NCBI GenBank assembly: GCA_047614125.1
Contig: JBLHHI010000039.1
Coordinates: forward strand, 1-26,758
Direction: 5' to 3'
DNA from: JBLHHI01 sp047614125
Lineage (GTDB): Bacteria; Bacteroidota; Bacteroidia; NS11-12g; UBA9320
Length of the DNA: 26,758 nt
Positions within the stretch are counted from its first letter, which is position 1, and each line of letters begins with the position of its first letter. The notes beneath the pieces are model-generated. The model had not been told where the DNA came from and did not search any database. It saw nothing but the letters and a program-made list of their open reading frames with translations. Below are positions 16,201 through 24,346 of this stretch, one piece after another. The translations under genes and the position numbers were made by a program.

Positions 16201-16786
16201 TGTTGTACTGTTGTTTTAACATTTTTTTCAAAAGTGCCCGTGCTCGAGCAAGTTGCGACTTGGAAGTTCCTTCGCTAATGCCAAGTTGATTGGCAATTTC
16301 TTTGTGGGTATATCCTTCTATAGCGTACAAGTTAAAAACAATTCGGTAACCATCGGGCAGTTCGTTTACGATTTTTAGCAAGTCGGCCATTTTAATTTCT
16401 TCTTCCTCATCCAACTCCAGTTCATAGGTTTCGTCCGAATCGGATAGGCTATGAATGTCATCGTCGTTGTCGAAGTGAACAAACTTTACGTTCTTTTTAA
16501 AGTGATCAATAGACGTATTAATCATCAATCGCGTGATCCATGTTTCAAGAGTGCTGTTGCCCTTAAACTTGCCCAAAAGCCTGAAAACCTTAATAAATCC
16601 CTCATGCAGCGCGTCCTTCGCATCATCAATGTTTAAGCAGTATCGGGCACATATCATCAGCATTTTACCGGCATACTTTTCAAACAATATACTTTGCGCA
16701 TTCTGGTCATTATCAATACAGGCAGCAATGATGTCTTGCTCACTTGTCAATTCCTTCTGTTTTGATTTTAGTCTTCGAAAGTTCAA
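16193..16786 (-). CDS. RNA polymerase ECF-type sigma-70 factor
   Basis: A 197-residue sigma factor. Region 2 spans about 25-95 (ILFEKYAGKMLMICARY, DAKDALHEGFIKVFRLLGKF, LETWITRLMINTSIDHFKK). A very acidic linker follows (DNDDDIHS to DEEEE, about 105-130). Region 4 spans about 133-190 (LPDGYRIVFNLYAIEGYTHK then EIANQLGISEGTSKSQLARA), the -35-binding helix-turn-helix. The best start is TTG at 16786, since a stop lies upstream in frame and no ATG is available; this start is uncertain. It is the first gene of a three-gene unit and overlaps the next by 8 bp, so sigma and membrane partner are made together. It may direct its own operon, including the large surface protein. Confidence 0.92.
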   Translation of the reverse strand: MNFRRLKSKQKELTSEQDIIAACIDNDQNAQSILFEKYAGKMLMICARYCLNIDDAKDALHEGFIKVFRLLGKFKGNSTLETWITRLMINTSIDHFKKNVKFVHFDNDDDIHSLSDSDETYELELDEEEEIKMADLLKIVNELPDGYRIVFNLYAIEGYTHKEIANQLGISEGTSKSQLARARALLKKMLKQQYNIG

Positions 16787-16870
16787 AAGGGTTGCATCTA
16801 AAATAGTAAATTATTCAAAAAAGTAGATAACAGCTAAATAGACATTGTGAATAACTGTTGATGAACCGTT

Positions 16871-17686
16871 CTAGATTGATGCAATTTGACGTTCTTGCTT
16901 AGACCATTTCCACCAAAAGAAACAGCAGAAAATAAAGATTATTGCAGCAATTAGCTGAGAATGAGACAGGCACCCATCAAAGACAAAGCCGCGTGCTTCA
17001 TCACCGCGAAACTCTTCATTAATGGATCGTCCAATGGCGTACAGTGCCAAATACGTTAAAACCAACTGACCCGAAAAACGCTGTCGTTTTTCTAGCCAGA
17101 GCAAGAAAATTATGATTGCAGCATTAATCAAAGCGTCGAAAATTTGGGTAGGATAGAGCGGAACATTCAACGGTTGAGCCTTTGACAAGGGATGGCTAAA
17201 AGATATGCCGAGAATGGAATCACAAACCCGACCGTGGCAACAACCAGCCATTAAACAGCCAACGCGGCCAATGCCTTGAATGATGGGTCCAATAAAGGCA
17301 ACAACATCCATAAAAGGGCGAACCGCAATCGAGCGTGCTTTTAACCACAGCACGATGGTTGGTGTTACGAAGATTAAGGAGCCGTAAAACACAAACCCAC
17401 CACCCGTTACTTCAAGCATAAGTTTAGGGTGTGCCATGTACTTGGCCCAATCTTCTAAGTAGTAAAATAACTTTCCACCAACAAAGCCAGCAACGATGCA
17501 AAACATGTATAAATTAGCCAGTTGATCACTGCTAACACCCAAAGCCTTTGCCCGCTTTAGAACAAACCAAAAAGAGACCAAAACACCCAAAGCAATGAAA
17601 AAGCCATAGCTGTAGAGCGAGACGTAGTCTGGAAAAAAATCAGGAAAAAATCCGGGTGTTTTGAAATGGAATAACTGCGGATACAT
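16871..17686 (-). CDS. lgt: Prolipoprotein diacylglyceryl transferase
   Basis: A 271-residue polytopic inner-membrane enzyme that moves diacylglycerol from phosphatidylglycerol to the lipobox cysteine of prolipoproteins, the first step of lipoprotein maturation. About seven hydrophobic segments are visible. Signature elements are GGGFVFYGSL (about 95-104), GIGRVGCLMAGCCHG (138-152; the Cys-rich variant seen in Bacteroidota in place of GRIGNF), YPTQIFDA (178-185) and GRSINEEFRGD near the C-terminus. The ATG lies 10 bp after the glycosyltransferase stop, so it is the third gene of that minus-strand operon. It serves the lipoproteins in this window, such as GldH and the Ig-like protein. Confidence 0.95.
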   Translation of the reverse strand: MYPQLFHFKTPGFFPDFFPDYVSLYSYGFFIALGVLVSFWFVLKRAKALGVSSDQLANLYMFCIVAGFVGGKLFYYLEDWAKYMAHPKLMLEVTGGGFVFYGSLIFVTPTIVLWLKARSIAVRPFMDVVAFIGPIIQGIGRVGCLMAGCCHGRVCDSILGISFSHPLSKAQPLNVPLYPTQIFDALINAAIIIFLLWLEKRQRFSGQLVLTYLALYAIGRSINEEFRGDEARGFVFDGCLSHSQLIAAIIFIFCCFFWWKWSKQERQIASI

Positions 17687-17696
17687 GCGCCCAAAA

Positions 17697-18815
17697 TTAA
17701 GCTAAATTATCTTTCGAATAGGTTCTTCCTTTCCAAACAGAAGCAATGGGCAACCCGTAAAAAACGGCGGTGGCCAAGGTGTTTAAAACAACATAAAGCT
17801 CATAAAAACAGAGGTTTAGAAAAGAAAAAGACCTCAAACCAACCTTTTGTGCAAGCACGTGAATGTAAATGGTTTGGATCACAAATTTTGCGAACCACAG
17901 CTGGGAGGCTAGTACAGGGTTTACAAAAAAGAGAGCAATCAAACCGGGAATGAAGAGACCGTACAACACAATTAGAAACTTCCAAAGATGTGGCAGATCT
18001 CCAGCCCCAATCAGCCACCGTTTTCGTTGATGCAACATTTCCTTTACCGACCCAATTGGCCAGGCAAGGCCAAGACTTGCGGGAGTTAGAACACTGCGCC
18101 ACTGCCAGCCATTGTTTGTAACAGCCTCAAAGAGTTTATAATCTTCGGTAATGCTAAATGGTATGTTTTCAAAGCCCCCCGTTTGCCAATACGCTTTTGA
18201 GCGAACAGCCATGTTGTTGCCCACCGAAGTGCAACCAACACCGACGTTGGCGAAACTTTGCATATAGCCCATAAAATGAAGCCAATCGATGCTTTGCATT
18301 CTAGAAAACAACGTATAGGAGCGCTCACACGTACTGGTTCCGCTTACAATACCAACATCCTCCGAAAATTCTGCCAAAATCTCTTTTATCCAAGCGCTGG
18401 GCAAGGCCACGTCAACGTCGGTAATAAAAAAGAATTCTCCAGTTGCTTTATGCGCTAAATGAGCAAGAACGTTTGCTTTTCCACGGCCTTTTCCTACATT
18501 GGAAGTGACATCGTGAAGTTGAATTTGTGGATGTGTTTTTTGATATTCTTGTACAATTTCTTTCGTTCGATCTGAGCTCTGGTCGTTTCCAACAATAATT
18601 TCCAACAGGTTTGACGGATAGTCTAAAGCTAAAATATGATCCAACGAACGGGCAATTAGCGCCTCTTCATTCCGAGCGGCAAGCAATAGGCTAACTTTTA
18701 TTTGTGGCTTGCTAGGATTCTTTTTTTTGCGTGGGACCGTTAAAATTGTTGCAACTGAAAAGAGTTGAATGATAAAAAACGGCAAAAAAACTAGAACGAA
18801 TATCAAGAGAATCAT
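17697..18815 (-). CDS. Membrane family-2 glycosyltransferase, processive-type motifs
   Basis: A 372-residue membrane enzyme. An N-terminal helix (about 1-25) is followed by a GT-A catalytic domain with AARNEE (46-51), GNDQSSDRT (76-84), the metal-binding TDVDV (132-136), TED (223-225) and QRKRW (263-267, the QxxRW motif). At least three C-terminal membrane helices follow. The D, DxD, TED, QxxRW set is that of processive synthases such as chitin, hyaluronan and cellulose synthases, so it probably builds a polysaccharide at the inner membrane; the sugar is unknown. Its ATG overlaps the deacetylase TGA (ATGA), linking it to a NodB-type enzyme that could modify the product. Confidence 0.9.
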   Translation of the reverse strand: MILLIFVLVFLPFFIIQLFSVATILTVPRKKKNPSKPQIKVSLLLAARNEEALIARSLDHILALDYPSNLLEIIVGNDQSSDRTKEIVQEYQKTHPQIQLHDVTSNVGKGRGKANVLAHLAHKATGEFFFITDVDVALPSAWIKEILAEFSEDVGIVSGTSTCERSYTLFSRMQSIDWLHFMGYMQSFANVGVGCTSVGNNMAVRSKAYWQTGGFENIPFSITEDYKLFEAVTNNGWQWRSVLTPASLGLAWPIGSVKEMLHQRKRWLIGAGDLPHLWKFLIVLYGLFIPGLIALFFVNPVLASQLWFAKFVIQTIYIHVLAQKVGLRSFSFLNLCFYELYVVLNTLATAVFYGLPIASVWKGRTYSKDNLA

Positions 18816-19432
18816 GAAGTGCTTATCAAGGTAGAAGTATATCCCTTCTGTTTGAGAAAATCACAATACGTTGGCAAGAGTACTTTGAGGTTTTCGAAGG
18901 CCTTCAAAGAATCGTGAAAAACAACAACGGCACCAGGTTTGGTGGCTCGCTTCAAAAAATCCAACGCTTTTTGCCGATTCAATTTTGGGTCAAAGTCGCC
19001 GCTAAGCGTGGTCCACATTACAATAGAATAATCTTTTTGAATCAGTCGTATTTGGCCGGATGTTATTTTGCCATACGGAGGTCGAAACAAAGAGGAATCG
19101 CAAAAATCGCGACAAGCTTCAAGGTTTTTAACATATTGCTTTTTTGGGGTAAAAAAGCCATGTACGTGATTCATGGTGTGGTTACCGACCTGATGACCAG
19201 CCGCTAGAACTTTTTGATAAGTAGAAGGGTTTTTTTGAATGTTATCGCCAATGCAAAAGAAGGTAGCTTTAAAGTTGTGGGCTTTTAAAACCTCTAGCAC
19301 CCAGGGTGTTACAACATCATTTGGGCCGTCATCAAAGGTTAAGAACACCGTTTTGCTGGAAGATTTAATATCCCAAACGAGCGATGGGAAAATCCACCGC
19401 ACCCATTTGCTGCTATGTGTCCAGAATTTCAT
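18812..19432 (-). CDS. Polysaccharide deacetylase (NodB homology domain)
   Basis: A 206-residue carbohydrate esterase family 4 protein. All five NodB motifs are present: TFDDGP at 32-37 (catalytic base and metal Asp), HTMNH at 85-89 (metal-binding His pair), RPPYG at 117-121, SGDFD at 144-148 and FHDS at 172-175. It should remove N-acetyl groups from a GlcNAc-containing polymer or peptidoglycan. No cleavable signal peptide is clear; the N-terminus is basic and aromatic. It is the first gene of the operon with the glycosyltransferase and lgt, and the overlapping ATGA with the glycosyltransferase suggests the two enzymes make and deacetylate one polymer. Confidence 0.93.
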   Translation of the reverse strand: MKFWTHSSKWVRWIFPSLVWDIKSSSKTVFLTFDDGPNDVVTPWVLEVLKAHNFKATFFCIGDNIQKNPSTYQKVLAAGHQVGNHTMNHVHGFFTPKKQYVKNLEACRDFCDSSLFRPPYGKITSGQIRLIQKDYSIVMWTTLSGDFDPKLNRQKALDFLKRATKPGAVVVFHDSLKAFENLKVLLPTYCDFLKQKGYTSTLISTS

Positions 19433-19608
19433 GAGAAAGTACGGGCAAAAGTCTAAATATTAATCCGCTTCATCGATATACATGTGAGGTTTTTAGTTTA
19501 TAACCTACCTTCGGAGCCAACACAACTTAGCGCACAAATCGTCGGATATTTAGCTGGGGATGTTTGTTTAAAGAAAAAATTTCGTTGTTTTGAGATAATA
19601 ACATAATT

Positions 19609-21042
19609 ATGAATCGTCGTCTTGCCAAATATTCACTACCAATCCTCTTAATTTTAGCTTCATCGGTAGTTTTTGCCCAAACCAAAACCATGTCGCTCGA
19701 AGCATGCATCCAATATGCGCTAACCAACAACTTAAACATTAAAGATCAGGGAATTAATATTCAACGCAACGAACTTTATCTGAGCCAAGACAAGATGGAT
19801 CGGTATCCAACACTCAATTCTTCAACGTCATACAATTATAATTTTGGGCGAAGCATTGATCCATTTACCAACCAATTTGTTAACCGAAGCATACAGAATA
19901 ATAACTTTTCATTAACAACTGCAGTAACGCTTTACAACGGCAACCGGATTAGCAAGACCATAGATCGCAGCAAAAACGAGGTTATTCGAGGTGAGGCAGA
20001 ATTGGCGTTGGTAAAAAATCAAATTTCGCTTAGTGTGGCCGATGCGTATTTACAAATTATATATGCCGTAAAGCAGCTAGAGCTTATAACCAACCAAATG
20101 GCCAGCACGCAACAACTCCTAGAACGAGCAAAGCAATTGTTGGATGCAGGGAAAACCAACAAAATGGAATTTCTAAACTTATCGGCGCAATTGGCCACAG
20201 ATCAAGTGCTAAAACAAAATGCTGAAGGAAATATTCGGCAATCATATGTTTTACTAAAACAGGTGTTGCAATATCCCAATGACGAAGAGTTGTTGATTGA
20301 AATACCAGAAATGGCCAAGCCTTTGGTCCTAGAAAAATTGCCACTCAACCAATTGGTTGACCAAGCCTTAGAAGCGCTGCCAGAGGTGGAATTGGCTGAA
20401 CTTCAGTTAAACACAGCTCGGTTGAATGTTGATATTGCCCAATCCGGCCTATATCCGCGTTTATCTATGTATGGCAACGTGAACACCATTTTTTCCGAGT
20501 CGCGTCTTAAGTTTACCGAATCGCACGTTGAAACGGTAAACATTGGATATGTTGAGGCAACGGGCGATGATGTTTTTGCACGCTATCAACGTTATTCGTC
20601 GGTAACTGCGCCGTTTGGCGAGCAACTATCCGACAACTTTGGCCAGTCTGTGGGGCTTTCCTTGAGCATTCCTATATACAATAACAACCAAATGCGGTCG
20701 AATGTATCACAATCTAAGCTAGACGTTTTGCAAGGCGAAAACAATGTTGAGCGAGTTAAAATGCAATTAACGTCAGAGATTTATTCCTCATATACCGCAT
20801 ACGAAAATGCCTTGGCAAATTATACGGCATCCAAAACCAGCACAGCGGCACAAGAAGAAAACTATAAGTTTCTTGAACAGAGATACGAGGCGGGATTGAA
20901 TACCGTAATTGACATGCAAATAGCCAGGACTTCATGGCTAAGTGCGCTGAATCAACAAGAACGCGCCAAGTTTGAACTGATATTTGCACAAACCAGATTG
21001 AACTTTTATCAAACCGGTAACATAAAATTAATTACGGAATAG
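19609..21042 (+). CDS. TolC family outer-membrane efflux channel
   Basis: A 477-residue outer-membrane protein with signal peptide 1-23 (LILASSVVFA/QTK). It has the two-fold TolC plan: MSLEACIQYALTNNLNIK at the start of the first repeat and long alpha-helical segments rich in Gln, Ala and Leu. These alternate with short beta segments (NSSTSYNYNFG; SVGLSLSIPIYNNNQ in the second repeat). It would form the trimeric exit duct of an RND, ABC or MFS exporter. No membrane-fusion or pump gene is next to it in this window. It starts a plus-strand unit divergent from the deacetylase operon, with 176 bp between them. Confidence 0.92.
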   Translation: MNRRLAKYSLPILLILASSVVFAQTKTMSLEACIQYALTNNLNIKDQGINIQRNELYLSQDKMDRYPTLNSSTSYNYNFGRSIDPFTNQFVNRSIQNNNFSLTTAVTLYNGNRISKTIDRSKNEVIRGEAELALVKNQISLSVADAYLQIIYAVKQLELITNQMASTQQLLERAKQLLDAGKTNKMEFLNLSAQLATDQVLKQNAEGNIRQSYVLLKQVLQYPNDEELLIEIPEMAKPLVLEKLPLNQLVDQALEALPEVELAELQLNTARLNVDIAQSGLYPRLSMYGNVNTIFSESRLKFTESHVETVNIGYVEATGDDVFARYQRYSSVTAPFGEQLSDNFGQSVGLSLSIPIYNNNQMRSNVSQSKLDVLQGENNVERVKMQLTSEIYSSYTAYENALANYTASKTSTAAQEENYKFLEQRYEAGLNTVIDMQIARTSWLSALNQQERAKFELIFAQTRLNFYQTGNIKLITE

Positions 21043-21092
21043 GCCCGTGTACATTGTAAAACTGTGTTTTTAGGACGTTATTCGCAGAGCTG

Positions 21093-22100
21093 GTGGCAAA
21101 TGAAAAAGTACATATTGGTGTTTTAGGAGGAGGTAGTTGGGCTACTGCACTGGTTAAAATCCTTTGCGACAATGATGCCAATAAAGAGATTTCTTGGTGG
21201 CTAAGAGATGAAGAAAAGGTTGAGCACATTCAAACCTATGGACACAATCCAAGCTACCTAAGTTCCGTATATTTTAATCAATCCAATTTAACCGTTTATT
21301 CAGACTTGGCGTTGTGTTTGCAGGCCTGCCAATACATCATATTAGCCATTCCTTCTGCCTTTGTGCATCAAAGTTTTACCGATATAGATACTGGAATACT
21401 GAAGGGAAAAACCATGGTATCGGCAGTAAAAGGTTTGATTCCGGAAACCGGTCAAATTTTGGGCGAATACATGGTTGAGCACCTTGGTATTGAAAATAAT
21501 CAAATAGCTGTAATTACAGGCCCTTGTCATGCCGAGGAGGTTGCGATGGAAAAGTTAAGTTATCTTACCATAGCTTCCGAAAACAGCCAATTGAACGAGG
21601 AAATTTCCGGATTATTGGTGTGCCGATATATAAAAACAACCGCCAGTGATGATATTTATGGAACCGAGTATTCTGCGGTTCTAAAAAACATCTATGCCAT
21701 TGCCGCGGGAATCTGTCATTCGATGGGTTATGGCGACAATTTTTTAGCGGTGCTGGTTTCGAATGGAATACGAGAAATAAAGCGATTTATAGCAGCAGTT
21801 CATCCCATTGAACGCGACATAGATGATTCTGCGTACTTGGGCGATCTTATGGTAACGGCATATTCTCAATTTAGCCGAAACAGAACCTTTGGCGGAATGC
21901 TTGGCAAAGGGTACTCGGTTCGATCGGCACAAATTGAGATGAATATGATTGCCGAGGGATATTATGCAACGAAGACCATTTATGAGATCAACCAAGAAAT
22001 AAAGGTTGATATGCCCATTGTTGATTTTGTTCATGCCATCATTTATCAAAATAAAAAACCCCGACACATTATAACCGACTTCTTGGATCAATTGAACTAG
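21093..22100 (+). CDS. gpsA: Glycerol-3-phosphate dehydrogenase [NAD(P)+]
   Basis: A 335-residue cytoplasmic enzyme that reduces dihydroxyacetone phosphate to sn-glycerol-3-phosphate, the backbone of phospholipids. The NAD loop is GVLGGGSWATA (about 9-19). SAVKGL carries the conserved Lys. GPCHAEEV matches the family GPSHAEEV. KNIYAIAAGICHSMGYGDN with LVSNGIREIKRF is the C-terminal substrate-binding helix set, and LGDLMVTAYSQFSRNRTFG follows. The start is GTG at 21093; the frame upstream offers no ATG before a stop. It lies 50 bp behind the TolC gene and may be on the same transcript. Confidence 0.95.
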   Translation: MANEKVHIGVLGGGSWATALVKILCDNDANKEISWWLRDEEKVEHIQTYGHNPSYLSSVYFNQSNLTVYSDLALCLQACQYIILAIPSAFVHQSFTDIDTGILKGKTMVSAVKGLIPETGQILGEYMVEHLGIENNQIAVITGPCHAEEVAMEKLSYLTIASENSQLNEEISGLLVCRYIKTTASDDIYGTEYSAVLKNIYAIAAGICHSMGYGDNFLAVLVSNGIREIKRFIAAVHPIERDIDDSAYLGDLMVTAYSQFSRNRTFGGMLGKGYSVRSAQIEMNMIAEGYYATKTIYEINQEIKVDMPIVDFVHAIIYQNKKPRHIITDFLDQLN

Positions 22101-22178
22101 TTGTGTAACTTTTGTACGTTTTTTCGTTTCTTAGATGTTTGGCATTTGTTTGCCCCCAATAACATCCAATCTAAAGAA

Positions 22179-22658
22179 TTGAAGACTACGAATCACCTCC
22201 TAAAACTTGTAACACTCGTTATTATGCTCAATTCGCTTCAAGTAAAGGCGCAAGACTTCAAGGTGCCCATCCAACAATTGATGTCGGAGGAGCCGATTAA
22301 AACGCCAACTGGGTTGCAATGGATTTGCCTGGGAGCAAAGTTTATTGAGCAAAAGGCAAAACTAGCCGACACCATTCTATATGCATTGCCATTTTCGAGT
22401 TTCTATTACGCGCAGCCGAACGACACTTCTTTTAAAAATGATACCCTCCTTTATGATGGATTGCTTTACAATGTTAACCCCTTCAACACCCTTAAACCAA
22501 AAGAGTATTTGCCGGCATTTTACATTAAAAAGGTGGAGGTTACAAATGCTGAGTATAAACCTGAGTTCGATTCATATTTTGAATTCAGAACGCTTGTGAA
22601 CAGTGAGTTTCGAGTAAAAATTGCGAAGACAGGGCGGGCCCTTTCGAGTAATTTTTAG
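22179..22658 (+). pseudogene. Truncated formylglycine-generating-enzyme (FGE/sulfatase-modifying)-like protein, C-terminus supplied by the repeat
   Basis: A 159-codon frame from a TTG at 22179 that gives a good signal peptide (LLKLVTLVIMLNSLQVKA/QDF); no suitable ATG exists. Residues 1-126 look native and end with FYIKKVEVTNAEY. This is the opening strand of FGE/GldJ/GldK-type domains (F-I-x-K-x-E-V-T-N-x-E-Y), which normally runs on for 200 or more residues. Instead, the next 32 residues (Pro128 to Phe159) and the TAG stop come from repeat copy 2. No continuation of the domain is found after the repeat. The gene has therefore lost its 3' part, by insertion with deletion or by rearrangement. 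The product is probably non-functional. Confidence 0.72.
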
Positions 22659-22820
22659 GATGAAAATCGCTTTTCACAAGTGTAAAGCGGACTTTTGTAT
22701 ATAAAACCCTATTAGCTTCGTTGAAATCAGTCGGTTTATAAACATAAACCTTCCTGTTTTCGCCTTACTACTTGGGTTCTATACAAATCTGAATTTGAAA
22801 AGATTAATCGAACTCAGGTT
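22558..22820 (+). repeat. Dispersed structured repeat, copy 2
   Basis: A 263-bp element from AACCTGAGTTCGATTCAT (22558-22575) to the inverted ATTAATCGAACTCAGGTT (22803-22820). The ends pair perfectly over 15 bp. Inner helices: AATTCAGA 22582-22589 with 22788-22795; CTTGTGAA 22593-22600 with TTCACAAG 22673-22680; TAAAAATT 22615-22622 with 22650-22657, enclosing CGAA/TTCG and AGGG-CGGG-CCCT (22631-22642); TTTGTATA 22694-22701 with 22780-22787; GGTTTAT 22733-22739 with ATAAACC 22744-22750. Together these make a branched fold. Its first 140 bp differ from copy 3 at only three positions. It ends the reading frame of the truncated FGE-like gene. Confidence 0.88.
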
Positions 22821-22954
22821 AAAAGTGAATAACGAAAACGGAATATCAAGAATTGCAATCCTACAGCTATGCATTCATTTTAATATTGATTTCGAAGTTC
22901 AAACCAACAAATGAATCCAACAATGAACCATAAACCCGCAACCAAGAAACCAGT
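22821..22954. other. Non-coding gap after repeat copy 2
   Basis: 134 bp between the repeat and the stop of the next minus-strand gene. A 29-codon open frame directly follows the repeat, but it has no start and no resemblance to the missing FGE domain. Nothing else is seen. Confidence 0.5.
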
Positions 22955-23308
22955 TTAACAGTTCACATTCGGATTTTCGAACAAGTCGGATTCATCTTCA
23001 TTGCGCTCGGTGAGGCATTTAAAGTCTTTTTCGATGAGTACGTACGGGTGCACTCCCGGCTTGGTTTCGAGGCTTATATCATCGCTTTCGGCCCAGGTTT
23101 TAGCCAAGTTTCGATTTACCTTTACCGAGATTACATTGTTGGCAAATTCAGCGTCAATGTGCTCAAAAGCAAGGGGTTTTATCGAATAAATTAACGCGTT
23201 ATTGGCAAAGTGCGTGGCACATAATACAGGCTCACCTGTTGCAAGTAAGTCAACTTCTTTTTGCGTTAAACGAAGGCGTATGGTATTGTCTAAGATGCGG
23301 AGTTTCAT
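22955..23308 (-). CDS. Small conserved Bacteroidota protein (DUF7009-like)
   Basis: A 117-residue protein of unknown function, with ATG at 23308. The opening MKLRILDNTIRLRLTQKEVD resembles a family of small Bacteroidota proteins that begin K-L-R-I-x-x-N-S-I-R-L-R-L-T-x-x-E-V. The middle is beta-strand rich (LIYSIKPL, NVISVKVN), and the tail is acidic and ends in NPNVNC. There is no signal peptide or membrane helix, so it should be cytoplasmic. It stands alone on the minus strand between the repeat and a divergent secreted-protein gene. The family assignment is from memory and moderately sure. Confidence 0.7.
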   Translation of the reverse strand: MKLRILDNTIRLRLTQKEVDLLATGEPVLCATHFANNALIYSIKPLAFEHIDAEFANNVISVKVNRNLAKTWAESDDISLETKPGVHPYVLIEKDFKCLTERNEDESDLFENPNVNC

Positions 23309-23427
23309 AATTGGCCTGCAAACTTAGGCCATAACTTTGATTCACATTTAGAACTGCGTAAATGATTATGAAAGATATGCGCTTGAAGCAACAAACAAAC
23401 AACTCAAAAAAGCACCGCATTTTTTAC

Positions 23428-23435
23428 TACTTTTG
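23428..23435 (+). promoter_or_regulatory. TAnnTTTG -7 promoter element for the PKD/T9SS gene
   Basis: TACTTTTG matches the Bacteroidota -7 consensus and ends 14 bases before the ATG at 23450, which predicts a very short leader of about 8-10 nt. Confidence 0.5.
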
Positions 23436-23449
23436 AAAAAATCACCAAA

Positions 23450-24286
23450 ATGAAAAATAGTATAGCCTTCATCGTCCTAGTTCTTTGCATGTCGAACGTC
23501 GCTTTAGCGCAAGATACGCTGCGAGCCGACTTTAAAGCCGACGCAGTTTGCTCTGGATCTGAAACTCAATTCATCGATAAATCATACATCCCGTTGGGAT
23601 CTGGAGGCATCGATTATTTTTGGCGATTTGGCGATGGAACTACTTCAACCAGTCAGTTTGGAAAACGAAAATATGTCTTGGATGATCTGCTCGTTGATCA
23701 AACATATTTGGTAACCTTAATTATCAAAACTAGAACCAATCCACCAGATATGGACAGCATTTCCTACAATGTTTCGGTATATGGTTTGCCCAATCCAGAA
23801 TTTGATTACAGCATTAAAAACGATGCTGTGAATTACGAACTCTTCATATCGAGTCAGGCCACTACCAACGCGGCATACTTTTACCAATGGAGTGTTGGCG
23901 GGGTTTTAAAGAGTAATGACATTACCCCAAGCTTTAAATCGCCCGAAATAGATGGCTATTTGGATGGGAATACCTATCCGGTTACGCTTTATTTAATTTC
24001 GGATCGAAGTTGTGATAACGTAAAATCTAAATCACTGATTTACAAGGCTGCGTCGGTTGAAAATGAAGTTTTAAATAGGGCTTCGATTTATCCGAATCCA
24101 TCTAAAAACGAAATTCACTTTTCGGAACGAGTGGATCAAATCAAGATTTATTCATCTTTGGGCTCGCTGGTTTATCAAAACCAAAATGCGGGATCAACCT
24201 TTCAACACGAACTCTTGCCAGGTATGTACTCGGTGTTGGTTGAAGTTGATGGTAAGCTTATGAACCAACTCCTGGTCGTAGAATAG
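23450..24286 (+). CDS. Secreted PKD-domain protein with T9SS type A sorting domain
   Basis: A 278-residue exported protein. Residues 1-20 are the signal peptide (VLCMSNVALA/QDT). A PKD-like beta-sandwich covers about 28-110, with the signature YFWRFGDGTTST. A second, PKD-like domain covers about 113-195 (FYQWSVGG). The end (about 210-278) is a T9SS type A sorting domain: IYPNPSKNEIHFS, IKIYSSLGSLVY, LPGMYSVLVEVDG and a final LLVVE strand. It should be exported by T9SS and bound to the surface or released. Target or ligand is unknown. The gene is preceded by its own TACTTTTG promoter box. Confidence 0.9.
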   Translation: MKNSIAFIVLVLCMSNVALAQDTLRADFKADAVCSGSETQFIDKSYIPLGSGGIDYFWRFGDGTTSTSQFGKRKYVLDDLLVDQTYLVTLIIKTRTNPPDMDSISYNVSVYGLPNPEFDYSIKNDAVNYELFISSQATTNAAYFYQWSVGGVLKSNDITPSFKSPEIDGYLDGNTYPVTLYLISDRSCDNVKSKSLIYKAASVENEVLNRASIYPNPSKNEIHFSERVDQIKIYSSLGSLVYQNQNAGSTFQHELLPGMYSVLVEVDGKLMNQLLVVE

Positions 24287-24346
24287 CTGCATCCTCGGGT
24301 TTGTTTTATCGCAAAGGCCAAACGGATGTTGTGCACTTTTTTATTT

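Noticed and set aside
16847..16855. TGTGAATAA, a perfect TTATNCACA DnaA box (minus strand) between lgt and the sigma gene
   Set aside because: A single site with no cluster around it; one match in 27 kb is expected by chance.
22101..22178. Upstream extension of the truncated FGE-like gene from a TTG directly after the gpsA stop
   Set aside because: It would put 26 residues before the signal peptide; the TTG at 22179 places the signal peptide at the N-terminus.
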